Part shown: positions 7,744 to 15,389 of the stretch, in pieces
Numbering within the stretch: position 1 is the first letter of the stretch
Layout: every line of letters begins with the position of its first letter
NCBI GenBank assembly: GCA_023445495.1
Contig: JAEXLC010000135.1
Location: 1 to 38,041 of the forward strand
Length of the DNA stretch: 38,041 nucleotides
DNA from: Pseudomonadota bacterium
GTDB lineage: Bacteria > Pseudomonadota > Alphaproteobacteria > Sphingomonadales > Sphingomonadaceae
Direction of reading: 5' to 3'
The notes under the pieces: model-generated
Seen by the model: the letters and a program-made list of their open reading frames with translations, nothing else
Databases searched by the model: none
What the model was told of the DNA's origin: nothing
Program-made: the position numbers and the translations under genes

Positions 7744-8304
7744 GTGTCCGAAGCCGGCGCGCCGCAGATCGGCCCCTATATCCAGACCTATCGCAAGGCG
7801 CGTTCGCTCACGCTCGACGATCTTGCCCGGCTTTCCGGCGTGTCGCGATCGATGCTGTCGCAGATCGAGCGCGGTCAGGCCAACCCGTCGCTCGCCACCG
7901 TCTGGTCGCTCGCCAACGCGCTCGGCGTCGATATATCGGAACTGATCGCCGGCAAGGTGACCGAGCATGAGGTGCGGATCGAGATCTCCTCGGCCTCGTT
8001 CACGCCCGAGATCAAGACCGAGGACGGATCCTGCACGCTCCGCATCCTCAGCCCGCCCGACCATGCCGAGCAATATGAATGGTACGAACTGCTGTTTCAG
8101 CGGGGCGGGGCGCTGGTCTCCGATCCCCATCCCAAGGGCACGCGCGAGCATCTGACCGTGCTCGAGGGTGCGGTGGAAGTGGTCGCCGGCGATGACCGGG
8201 TGATGGTCCCCGCGGGGGCCACCGCGCGCTATCCCGCCGACGTGCCCCACAGCCTGCGCGCGCGCGACGGGGCGGCGCGGGCGCTGCTCGTCATGACCAG
8301 CTGA
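7744..8304 (+). CDS. XRE-family transcriptional regulator with C-terminal cupin
   Basis: This 186-aa regulator has an XRE helix-turn-helix at about residues 13-67 (LTLDDLARLSGVSRSMLSQI, then ERGQANPSLATVWSLANALG). A cupin-2 fold lies at about 110-186 (REHLTVLEGAVEVVAG, PADVPHSLRA), which usually binds a small effector. GTG 7744 is chosen because GGAAGGA lies 5 bases upstream; ATG 7711 would place this ribosome site inside the gene. It stands 71 bases before kbl-tdh in the same direction, so control of threonine and glycine metabolism is a reasonable guess. Effector and target are not shown by the sequence. Confidence 0.88.
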   Translation: MSEAGAPQIGPYIQTYRKARSLTLDDLARLSGVSRSMLSQIERGQANPSLATVWSLANALGVDISELIAGKVTEHEVRIEISSASFTPEIKTEDGSCTLRILSPPDHAEQYEWYELLFQRGGALVSDPHPKGTREHLTVLEGAVEVVAGDDRVMVPAGATARYPADVPHSLRARDGAARALLVMTS

Positions 8305-8330
8305 TTTTCTTGTTTCCGGGATACTGGACG

Positions 8331-8346
8331 GGAATTCCACTATGAT
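8331..8346 (+). promoter_or_regulatory. Dyad and -10-like box before kbl
   Basis: GGAATTCC (8331-8338) is a perfect palindrome, directly followed by TATGAT (8341-8346), five of six matches to the -10 consensus. No good -35 stands 16-18 bases upstream. The palindrome may be an operator, for instance for the neighbouring XRE-cupin protein. Weak evidence. Confidence 0.3.
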
Positions 8347-8375
8347 GTAGCCCATCGGCCTCACGAGGAGGACCG

Positions 8376-9572
8376 ATGGACTCGCAATTCTATTCCCGCG
8401 TCGCCGAGACGCTTACCGGGCTCGAGCGCGACGGCCTGATGAAGCCCGAGCGCGTGCTGGGCTCGGCCCAGGGCGGCGAAGTGACGATCGGCGGCAAGCC
8501 GGTCCTCAACCTGTGCGCCAACAACTATCTCGGCCTCGCCAGCGATCCGCGCGTCGTCGAGGGCGCGATCGAGGCGACTCGCCGCTGGGGCGCCGGCCTG
8601 GCTTCGGTGCGGTTCATCTGCGGCACGCAGGAGATCCACAAGCAGCTCGAGCGTTCGATCGCCGACTATCTCGGCTTCGAGGATTCGATCCTGTTCGCCG
8701 CCGCTTTCGACGCCAATGGCGGCGTGTTCGAGCCGCTGCTCGGCGAAGAGGACGCGATCGTCTCCGACACGCTCAACCACGCCTCGATCATCGACGGCGT
8801 GCGCCTCTCCAAGGCGAAGCGCTATCGCTACGCCACCAACGACATGGACGATCTGGAGCGCGTGCTCCAGCAGGCCCGTGCGGACGGCGCGCGGACGATC
8901 CTGATCGTCACCGACGGCGTCTTCTCGATGGACGGCACGATCGCCCAGCTCGACGTGATCGCCCAGCTTGCCGAGAAGTACGAAGCGCTGACCATGGTCG
9001 ATGATTGCCATGCGACCGGCTTCATCGGCGAGCAGGGCCGCGGCACCCCGGCGCTGCGCGGCGTCGAGGGCAAGATCGACATCGTCACCGGCACCTTCGG
9101 CAAGGCGCTGGGCGGGGCGATGGGCGGCTTCATCGCCGCGCGCCAGCACGTGGTCGACCTGCTGCGCCAGCGCGCGCGGCCGTACCTGTTCTCCAACGCG
9201 CTCACCCCGGCGGTATGTGGCGCCAGCCTGGCGGCGATCAAGATCGCCCGCTCGGTCGACGGCGATGCCCGCCGCGCGCAGATCCAGGCGAATGCGAGCG
9301 TGTTCCGCACCCGCATGGCCGCTGCCGGCTTCGACCTGGTTCCCGGCGAGCACGCGATCATCCCAGTGATGCTCTACGAGGCGGCGCTGGCCCAGCGCTT
9401 CTCGGCGCGGCTGCTCGAAGCGGGCGTGCTCGCCACCGGCTTCTCCTTCCCCGTCGTGCCGCAGGGCAAGGCGCGCATCCGCACCCAGATGTCGGCTGCG
9501 CTCAGCACTGCCCAGGTCGAGCGGGTCGCCGACATCTTTGCCGAAATCGGCCGTGAATTGAGGATTATCTGA
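8376..9572 (+). CDS. kbl: 2-amino-3-ketobutyrate CoA ligase (glycine C-acetyltransferase)
   Basis: This PLP enzyme converts 2-amino-3-ketobutyrate plus CoA to glycine and acetyl-CoA, the second step of threonine degradation. It is 398 aa, the normal length. It shows the alpha-oxoamine synthase hallmarks: NNYLGLA (49-55), H136 (NHASIIDG), VDDCHATG (208-215) and the PLP lysine K243 in TFGKALGGA. AGGAGG precedes ATG 8376 at a good distance. Its TGA overlaps the ATG of tdh by one base (TGATG), so the two pathway enzymes are coupled. Confidence 0.97.
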   Translation: MDSQFYSRVAETLTGLERDGLMKPERVLGSAQGGEVTIGGKPVLNLCANNYLGLASDPRVVEGAIEATRRWGAGLASVRFICGTQEIHKQLERSIADYLGFEDSILFAAAFDANGGVFEPLLGEEDAIVSDTLNHASIIDGVRLSKAKRYRYATNDMDDLERVLQQARADGARTILIVTDGVFSMDGTIAQLDVIAQLAEKYEALTMVDDCHATGFIGEQGRGTPALRGVEGKIDIVTGTFGKALGGAMGGFIAARQHVVDLLRQRARPYLFSNALTPAVCGASLAAIKIARSVDGDARRAQIQANASVFRTRMAAAGFDLVPGEHAIIPVMLYEAALAQRFSARLLEAGVLATGFSFPVVPQGKARIRTQMSAALSTAQVERVADIFAEIGRELRII

Positions 9573-10645
9573 TGCTGGACGTGAAGATCGAGACCCGTGC
9601 AGAGGCCGCCACCGGCACGATGCAGGCGCTCGCCAAGCTCGAGCCGCGCGAAGGCATCTGGAGCACCACCGCGCCGATCCCCGAGATCGGCCCGGACGAA
9701 GTGCTGATCCGCGTGCGCAAGACCGCGATCTGCGGCACCGACATCCATATCTACAATTGGGACGAATGGGCCGCGAAGACGATTCCGGTGCCGATGATCG
9801 TCGGCCATGAATTCGCCGGCGAGATCGTCGAGATCGGCAAGGGCGTGACCCGCGACCTGCATATCGGCCAGCGCGTGTCGGGCGAGGGCCATGTCATCGA
9901 CTTCAACAGCGATGCAGCGCGCGCCGGGCGCTTCCACCTCGATCCCAACACCGTCGGCGTGGGCGTCAACCGCCAGGGCGCCTTCGCCGAATATCTCGCG
10001 ATCCCGGCGTTCAACGTGGTGCCGCTGCCCGAGGACGTCAGCGACGAAGTCGGCTCGCTGCTCGATCCGTTCGGGAACGCCGTGCACACCGCCCAGCAGT
10101 TCGACCTGATGGGCGAGGACGTGCTGGTCACCGGTGCCGGCCCGATCGGCATCATGGCCGCCGCCGTCGCGCGCCGCGCCGGCGCCCGCTCGGTCGTCAT
10201 CACCGACGTAAACCGCTACCGTCTCGACCTCGCCGCGCGCATCGCCGATGTCCGCCCGGTCGATGTCAGCCGCGAGGACCTGCGCGACGTGATGGCGCAG
10301 GAAGGCATCACCAGCGGCTTCGCCACCGCGCTGGAAGTCTCGGGCGCGATCCCGGCGATTCGCCAGGCGATGGACGTGCTGATGATGGGCGGCAACCTGG
10401 CGATGCTCGGCATCCCCGGCCAGTCGATGGACGTCGCCTGGGGCGATATCATCCTGAAGGCGCTCAACATTCGCGGTGTCTATGGCCGCGAGATGTTCGG
10501 CACCTGGCGCAAGATGTTCGGCCTGATCCGCAACGGCCTCGACCTCCAGCCGCTGATTACCCACCGCTTCGCCGCCGAGGAGTTCCAGCAGGGCTTCGAC
10601 GCGATGCGCTCGGGCCAGTCCGGCAAGGTCGTATTGAGCTGGTAA
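9572..10645 (+). CDS. tdh: L-threonine 3-dehydrogenase lacking the structural zinc cysteines
   Basis: This MDR enzyme oxidises L-threonine to 2-amino-3-ketobutyrate with NAD+, feeding Kbl. The 357-aa protein retains the catalytic zinc site (C54, with GHE at H79-E80), the NAD-binding GAGPIG near 189 and Tdh signatures such as DPFGNAVHTA. The structural zinc lobe, four Cys in the E. coli enzyme, aligns without gaps, but all four are replaced: D110, S113, A116 and D124. The fold and active site are otherwise conserved, so an active enzyme without structural zinc is likely. About 16 extra residues lie at the N-terminus relative to E. coli. It is expressed with kbl from a one-base overlap. Confidence 0.95.
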   Translation: MLDVKIETRAEAATGTMQALAKLEPREGIWSTTAPIPEIGPDEVLIRVRKTAICGTDIHIYNWDEWAAKTIPVPMIVGHEFAGEIVEIGKGVTRDLHIGQRVSGEGHVIDFNSDAARAGRFHLDPNTVGVGVNRQGAFAEYLAIPAFNVVPLPEDVSDEVGSLLDPFGNAVHTAQQFDLMGEDVLVTGAGPIGIMAAAVARRAGARSVVITDVNRYRLDLAARIADVRPVDVSREDLRDVMAQEGITSGFATALEVSGAIPAIRQAMDVLMMGGNLAMLGIPGQSMDVAWGDIILKALNIRGVYGREMFGTWRKMFGLIRNGLDLQPLITHRFAAEEFQQGFDAMRSGQSGKVVLSW

Positions 10646-10653
10646 ATTGGGGA

Positions 10654-10673
10654 GAGGGGCCTTCGGGCCCCTC
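10654..10673 (+). terminator. Hairpin with TTCG tetraloop after tdh
   Basis: GAGGGGCC and GGCCCCTC form a perfect 8-bp stem closed by a TTCG tetraloop, 8 bases after the tdh stop. There is no U-tract, so it may stabilise the mRNA 3' end or act with Rho rather than terminate by itself. Confidence 0.5.
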
Positions 10674-10694
10674 GAGCCGTTGCGGATATGCGAC

Positions 10695-10719
10695 GGAACG
10701 GCGCGGCCGTGCGACTGTT
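10695..10719 (+). promoter_or_regulatory. EcfG-like promoter candidate before the 107-aa orphan
   Basis: GGAAC (10695-10699), a 16-base spacer and TGTT (10716-10719) match the alphaproteobacterial general stress sigma consensus (GGAAC, N16-17, CGTT) with one mismatch. It is 68 bases upstream of the orphan gene. A chance match is possible. Confidence 0.3.
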
Positions 10720-10787
10720 GCTTTCGCGAAACCTTCGCAATTGCTCAACGTTACCTAGAATAACCTGCAGAGGCGGGATCTGGGTCG

Positions 10788-11111
10788 ATGAACAAGCAGC
10801 ACGACTATTATCAGGCCCGCGCGGCGGGCCAGCGTGAGATCGCGGATCAGCTCCACGGTGCTGCGCGCCAGCAACATCTGACCCTTGCCGCCATGTACGA
10901 AGCGCTGGCGACCGAGGCGAAGCCCAAGGGCGTCGCGCCTACCAGCAAGGCCCGTCATCTGCCCGACGAACCGGAGACCGAGCGCGCCTATCTCGAGCGG
11001 CGCGCCCGCGAGGAGCGCGCCCGCGCGGCCGACAGCGACGATCCCACCGTGCGCCGCATCCGCTTCGAGATGGCCGACGAATATCTGCGCCGGGCGGACG
11101 AGCAGGACTAG
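10788..11111 (+). CDS. Small charged helical protein, 107 aa, unknown function
   Basis: I do not recognise a family. The cytoplasmic protein is almost entirely predicted helix, alternating Ala/Arg/Glu stretches (AYLERRAREERARAADSD) with no Cys, no membrane segment and no signal peptide. Third-position GC is high, supporting coding. The ribosome site is weak (GCGGGAT). It is monocistronic, preceded by a possible EcfG-type promoter and followed by a palindromic element. A stress-associated or nucleoid/ribosome-associated small protein would fit, but that is speculation. Confidence 0.7.
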   Translation: MNKQHDYYQARAAGQREIADQLHGAARQQHLTLAAMYEALATEAKPKGVAPTSKARHLPDEPETERAYLERRAREERARAADSDDPTVRRIRFEMADEYLRRADEQD

Positions 11112-11130
11112 GGCGGGGCATCCCTTCTAC

Positions 11131-11270
11131 TCCCCTCCCTGCAAGGGAGGGGTAGGGGGTGGGTTGCGAGCGCAGCGAGCCCGGCTGGCCGGTGGCGAAA
11201 GCAGAAAAGGCCGGGCATCGAGCCCGACCTTTTCTAACCCACCCCTGGCCCCTCCCTTGCAGGGAGGGGA
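11131..11270. repeat. Nested palindromic intergenic element (about 140 bp)
   Basis: The outer arms 11131-11165 and 11236-11270 are inverted copies, and each arm is itself a hairpin (CCCCTCCCTGC then AAGGGAGGGG). Between them, AGAAAAGG (11203-11210) pairs with CCTTTTCT (11228-11235), with a further GGGC/GCCC inside, ending in T-runs on both strands. The element fills the gap between the convergent 107-aa orphan and LacI-family genes and would terminate both. Its form is that of a dispersed palindromic repeat; copy number elsewhere cannot be seen here. Confidence 0.8.
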
Positions 11271-11285
11271 AGCGAACGAAATTCC

Positions 11286-12308
11286 TTAGCTCGTCTTGCG
11301 CACGATCAGCCGGGGCGGGAGCAGGCGGATCTCGGCGCTGTGGTTGCCGATCTCGCCGATCAGCGTGTCGACCAGCGCCTCGCCGGCGGCGTTATAGTCC
11401 TGGGCGATGGTGGTCAGCGGCGGATGGGTGAGGCTGGCGGCGGGGATGTCGTCGAAGCCGACCACCGATATGTCGCCGGGCACCGACTTGCCGGCGTCCT
11501 GCAATGCCCTGAGCGCGCCGATCGCGATCAGGTCCGATGCGGCGAAGATCGCGTCGAACGGCACCTTGTTGGCGAGCAGCTGGCGTGCCGCCTCGAAACC
11601 CGATTCCTCGATCGACAATGCGCCGATCTGCAGGCGCGGATCGGGCTCGATCCCGGCTTCGAGCTGGGTGTCGCAAAAGCCGTGATAGCGATCGCGGAAC
11701 TCGGGATAATGGCTGCTCGCCTCGCCGATGAACGCCAGGCGCCGCCGGCCCCGCGACAGTAGATGCTCGGCGGCGAGCCGGCCGCCCAGCATGTTGTCGC
11801 AGCCGATCGTGGTGCCGAGCCCGTCGAGCTCGACCGATCCCCAGCGGACGAAATGGGTGCGCTGGCGGACCAGGTCCTGCAGGCGGGCGCGGTAGAGCTC
11901 GTAGTCGCCATAGCCGAGCAGGATCAGCCCATCAGCCTTGCGCGTGTCCTCATAATCCTTGTGCCAGTCCGACGAGAGCTGCTGGAACGAGGTCAGCAGG
12001 TCATAGCCGCGCTTGGCGCAGGTGCGCAGGATCGAGCCGAGCATCGCCAGGAAGAAGGGGTTGATCGCGGTGCCGTCGGGCAGCGGGTCCTCGAAGAACA
12101 GCAGCGCAAGCGTGCTGCTCTGGCCGCGGCGCAGCGACGAGGCGTTCTTGTCGACCTTGTAGCCGATCTGCGTCGCGATCGCCTCGATCCGCTTGCGGGT
12201 GCCTTCATTCACCGTGGGATCGCCGCGCAGGGCACGGCTCACCGTCGGCTGCGAGACACCCGCCAGCGCCGCGATGTCGAATGATGTCGGCTTGTCCGGC
12301 GAGGCCAT
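11286..12308 (-). CDS. LacI-family transcriptional regulator of the maltodextrin locus
   Basis: This 340-aa regulator has the N-terminal LacI helix-turn-helix (FDIAALAGVSQPTVSRALRG, about residues 9-28) and hinge region, then a periplasmic-binding-protein-like sensor domain (about 65-338, with FAASDLIAIGALRALQDAG and VVGFDDIPAA). The start is ATG 12306-12308 with AGGA upstream. It is divergent from the TonB receptor of the maltodextrin locus, the usual arrangement for a pathway-specific repressor that responds to maltose or a related sugar. The target is probably the ATACGTAT dyad between the two genes. Confidence 0.93.
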   Translation of the reverse strand: MASPDKPTSFDIAALAGVSQPTVSRALRGDPTVNEGTRKRIEAIATQIGYKVDKNASSLRRGQSSTLALLFFEDPLPDGTAINPFFLAMLGSILRTCAKRGYDLLTSFQQLSSDWHKDYEDTRKADGLILLGYGDYELYRARLQDLVRQRTHFVRWGSVELDGLGTTIGCDNMLGGRLAAEHLLSRGRRRLAFIGEASSHYPEFRDRYHGFCDTQLEAGIEPDPRLQIGALSIEESGFEAARQLLANKVPFDAIFAASDLIAIGALRALQDAGKSVPGDISVVGFDDIPAASLTHPPLTTIAQDYNAAGEALVDTLIGEIGNHSAEIRLLPPRLIVRKTS

Positions 12309-12387
12309 GCCGTTTCCTGTTCCCGAAGCGCGAAGTTGTCGCGCGCCCTATCCAAGTAGCGCGCCCGGGCCGGAATCGGAAGCAGCG

Positions 12388-12403
12388 CTGAATACGTATG
12401 CGT
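12388..12403. promoter_or_regulatory. Candidate LacI-type operator before the TonB receptor
   Basis: ATACGTAT (12392-12399) is a perfect even-length palindrome with a central CG, the hallmark of LacI-family operators, with imperfect extension GAATACGTATGC. It lies in the divergent region between the LacI-family regulator and the receptor, about 100 bases upstream of the receptor start. No convincing -35/-10 pair could be identified nearby. Confidence 0.4.
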
Positions 12404-12497
12404 TTGCCTTCACTTGGCGGCCCGCTCGGACGATTGGGGAAGACGTTAGAAAAACCGTCGCCAGTGAAGGCGGCGAAGATCTTGGGGAGGAATGAAG

Positions 12498-15329
12498 ATG
12501 GCTTTGTCCAATCACGCCGCGATTCTGCGCACGCTTTCGCTGAGCGCCAGCACCCGCACGCTCGGTGCTGCCCTGTTGCTGCTGGGCGCGACCCCGGCCT
12601 TTGCGCAGGACACCAATCCCGCTCCGGCACCCGCCGATCAGTCGGCCGGCGACGAAGCCCAGCTGGTCGTCACCGGCATCCGCGCCTCGCTGACCTCGTC
12701 GGCGAACATCAAGCGCAACAACGTCACCATCGTCGACTCGGTCTCCTCGGAAGACATCGGCAAGCTGCCGGACGTCTCGATCGCCGACTCGCTCGCCCGC
12801 ATCCCGGGCGTCACCGCTCAGCGCCTCGAGGGCCGCGACCAGCGCCTGTCGATCCGCGGCCTCGGCCCCGACTTCTCGACCACGCTGCTCAACGGCCGCG
12901 AGCAGGTCACCGTCGGTGACAATCGCGGCGTCGAGTACGATCAGTACCCGTCGGAATTCTTCAAGAACGTCAATGTCTACAAGTCGGCCGACGCGTCGCT
13001 GATCGCGGCCGGCATCGCCGGCACCGTCGACCTGCGCATGCTGCGCCCGCTCGACCAGAAGAAGGACACCTTCGTCGTCTCGGCCCGCGGCCAGATGAAC
13101 GAGAAGGACAAGCTCAATCCGGACGGCACCCGCTACGGCTACAAGGCGTCGGCCACCTATGTCGGCAAGTTCGCCAACGACACGCTGGGCATCGCGCTTG
13201 GCGTCTCGGCGCAGAGCACGCCCACCCAGATCGAGCGCTATGCCGCCTGGGGCTTCCCGAGCGAGCCGGCGGCCGGCGGCAACCTGTTCCTCGGCGGCGC
13301 CAAGCCGTACGTCCAGTCGAACCTGCTGAAGCGCTATGGCGGTGTCGCCACGATCGAATGGGCGCCCAGCGACAATTTCCACTCGACCCTCGACGTTCTC
13401 TATTCGAACTTCAAGGAAACCCAGCACCTGCGCGGCATCGAGTTCGGCACCGCGCCGACCTGGGGCTCGAACGGCGTGATCGCGCCGGGCTACAAGGTCG
13501 AGAACGGCCTGGTCACCGACGCGACGATCAGCAACCTGGTCAACGTCCAGCGCAACGACCTCAACGAGCGCAAGGCCGAGAACATCTCGATCGGCTGGAA
13601 CAATGATTTCAAGCTGAGCGACACGATCCACTTCAACGTCGACGCCAGCTGGAGCCGCGCGACCCGCACCGACTTCCTGCTCGAGACCTATTCGGGCACC
13701 GGCTATAACTCGACCGGCGCGAAGGACACGGTTCACATCACCCAGAACCGCGACGGCACTTATGACATCGTGCCGACGCTCGACTATTCGAACACCAGCA
13801 TCATTCGCCTGACCGATCCGCGCGGCTGGGGCTATAACGGCACCACCGCCGTGGTGCAGGCCGGCTTCCTCAACCGTCCGGACTTCACCGACGACCTCAA
13901 GTCGCTGCGCGCCAGCTTCAAGGGCGAGATCAGCGGCAGCGTGCTGAGCGGCTGGGAAGTGGGCGGCAACTACAGCCGCCGCGAGAAGCAGAGCAAGTAC
14001 ACCAGCTACTTCCTCTGCCCCAAGGGCGGCGGCACCAACTGCACCGTCGCCAGCGGCACGCCGACCAGCGTCGCGGTGCCGGCCGATGCGGTGCTCAGCG
14101 AGAGCGTGAGCCTCGATTATCTGGGCGTGCCCAAGATGCTGACCGTCGATCCGATGAAGATCTACGGCCTGCTCAACTCGGTGTTCGACAACCGCCCGGA
14201 CTCGCTGGTGCGCGACAACACCGTCACCGAAGACGTGATCACCGGCTATGCCAAGCTGACCATCGACGGCGACGTGGGCGGCAAGGCGCTCAAGGGTTCG
14301 CTCGGCGTGCAGGTGGTGCACACCAAGCAGAGCGGCGACGGCCAGATCGCCAGCCTGCTGAATGGCGCGGTGACGATCTCGCCGGTGGACGCATCGACCA
14401 GCTACACCAACTTCCTGCCCTCGGCCTCGTTCAGCCTCGAGCTGGAGCCGAACTTCTACATCAAGCTGGGCGCTGCCCAGACCATGGTGCGCCCGCGCCT
14501 CGACCAGGAGCGCGTCACCCAGGCGGTGTCGATCGACATCTCGAAGATCGGCATGGGCAGCCTGCCGCAGAACAGCCCGTTCAGCTCGAATGGCGGCAAC
14601 CCGCGCCTGCGGCCCTATCAGTCGACCAACATCGACATCTCGTTCGAGAAGTATCTGGGCAACAGCGGCGGCTATCTGGCGCTGACCGGCTTCTTCAAGC
14701 ACCTGACCGACTTCGTCGATCCGAACAATTCGGTGCTGTACGACTTCACCCCGCTGCTCGCGGCGCTCACCCCGGCGCAGCAGGCGATCGTCCGCGGCCA
14801 GAACGCGCAGTTCGGCCTGGTCAGCTCGCCGGCCAACACCGGCAATGGCGACATCCTGGGTGTCGAGGCGACCGCGTCGCTGCCGTTCACCGTGTTCAGC
14901 TCGGCGCTTGACGGGTTCGGCGTCTTCGCCAGCGGCACCTATGTCGACAGCAAGATCCGCTACGGCAACAGCGCCACGCCGATCACGCTGCCCGGCCAGT
15001 CCAAGTGGGTCGCCACCGCCACCGCCTATTACGAGAAGGGCGGCTTCCAGGCCCGTGCCACCTATCGCTGGCGCGACAGCTTCCTGGCCGAGCTCGCCGG
15101 CCTCTCGGCCAATCCGGAATATCGCCTGGGCCGTGCGGAAGGCGTGCTCGACGCGCAGATCGGCTATGAGTTCAAGAGCGGGCCGCTGGCCGGTCTCTCG
15201 ATCCTCGCCCAGGCGAAGAACATCACCGACCAGCCCTTCGTCACCACCGAGGCGACCGACAAGCGCCTCGTCCGCGAATATCAGCGCTATGGCCGCGACT
15301 ATTATCTCGGCCTGACCTACAAGTTCTGA
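12498..15329 (+). CDS. TonB-dependent receptor for maltodextrins (MalA-like)
   Basis: This 943-aa outer-membrane transporter is of the TIGR01782 type found in Caulobacter and Xanthomonas sugar loci. It has a signal peptide ending TPAFAQ, a TonB-box-like segment (QLVVTGIR), a plug (SIADSLARIPGVTAQRLEGR, RLSIRGLGPD), a 22-strand-type barrel and terminal YKF. The start is ATG 12498, seven bases after GGAGG; ATG 12492 is only one base from it. Being divergent from a LacI regulator and upstream of amylase, glucosidase and GH97 genes, it most likely imports maltooligosaccharides. An intrinsic terminator follows the gene. Confidence 0.93.
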   Translation: MALSNHAAILRTLSLSASTRTLGAALLLLGATPAFAQDTNPAPAPADQSAGDEAQLVVTGIRASLTSSANIKRNNVTIVDSVSSEDIGKLPDVSIADSLARIPGVTAQRLEGRDQRLSIRGLGPDFSTTLLNGREQVTVGDNRGVEYDQYPSEFFKNVNVYKSADASLIAAGIAGTVDLRMLRPLDQKKDTFVVSARGQMNEKDKLNPDGTRYGYKASATYVGKFANDTLGIALGVSAQSTPTQIERYAAWGFPSEPAAGGNLFLGGAKPYVQSNLLKRYGGVATIEWAPSDNFHSTLDVLYSNFKETQHLRGIEFGTAPTWGSNGVIAPGYKVENGLVTDATISNLVNVQRNDLNERKAENISIGWNNDFKLSDTIHFNVDASWSRATRTDFLLETYSGTGYNSTGAKDTVHITQNRDGTYDIVPTLDYSNTSIIRLTDPRGWGYNGTTAVVQAGFLNRPDFTDDLKSLRASFKGEISGSVLSGWEVGGNYSRREKQSKYTSYFLCPKGGGTNCTVASGTPTSVAVPADAVLSESVSLDYLGVPKMLTVDPMKIYGLLNSVFDNRPDSLVRDNTVTEDVITGYAKLTIDGDVGGKALKGSLGVQVVHTKQSGDGQIASLLNGAVTISPVDASTSYTNFLPSASFSLELEPNFYIKLGAAQTMVRPRLDQERVTQAVSIDISKIGMGSLPQNSPFSSNGGNPRLRPYQSTNIDISFEKYLGNSGGYLALTGFFKHLTDFVDPNNSVLYDFTPLLAALTPAQQAIVRGQNAQFGLVSSPANTGNGDILGVEATASLPFTVFSSALDGFGVFASGTYVDSKIRYGNSATPITLPGQSKWVATATAYYEKGGFQARATYRWRDSFLAELAGLSANPEYRLGRAEGVLDAQIGYEFKSGPLAGLSILAQAKNITDQPFVTTEATDKRLVREYQRYGRDYYLGLTYKF

Positions 15330-15341
15330 TCCCCCCGAGCT

Positions 15342-15375
15342 GTGGCCCGGCTTCCCCGCCGGGCCACCTGTTTTT
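15342..15375 (+). terminator. Intrinsic terminator between the receptor and halogenase genes
   Basis: GTGGCCCGGC and GCCGGGCCAC form a perfect 10-bp stem around TTCCCC, followed by CTG and TTTTT, 12 bases after the receptor stop. The ribosome site and GTG of the halogenase come directly afterwards, so enzyme-gene transcripts arise by read-through or from an unseen promoter. This would set receptor mRNA above enzyme mRNA. Confidence 0.78.
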
Positions 15376-15389
15376 GTCGAGGCGCTGAC

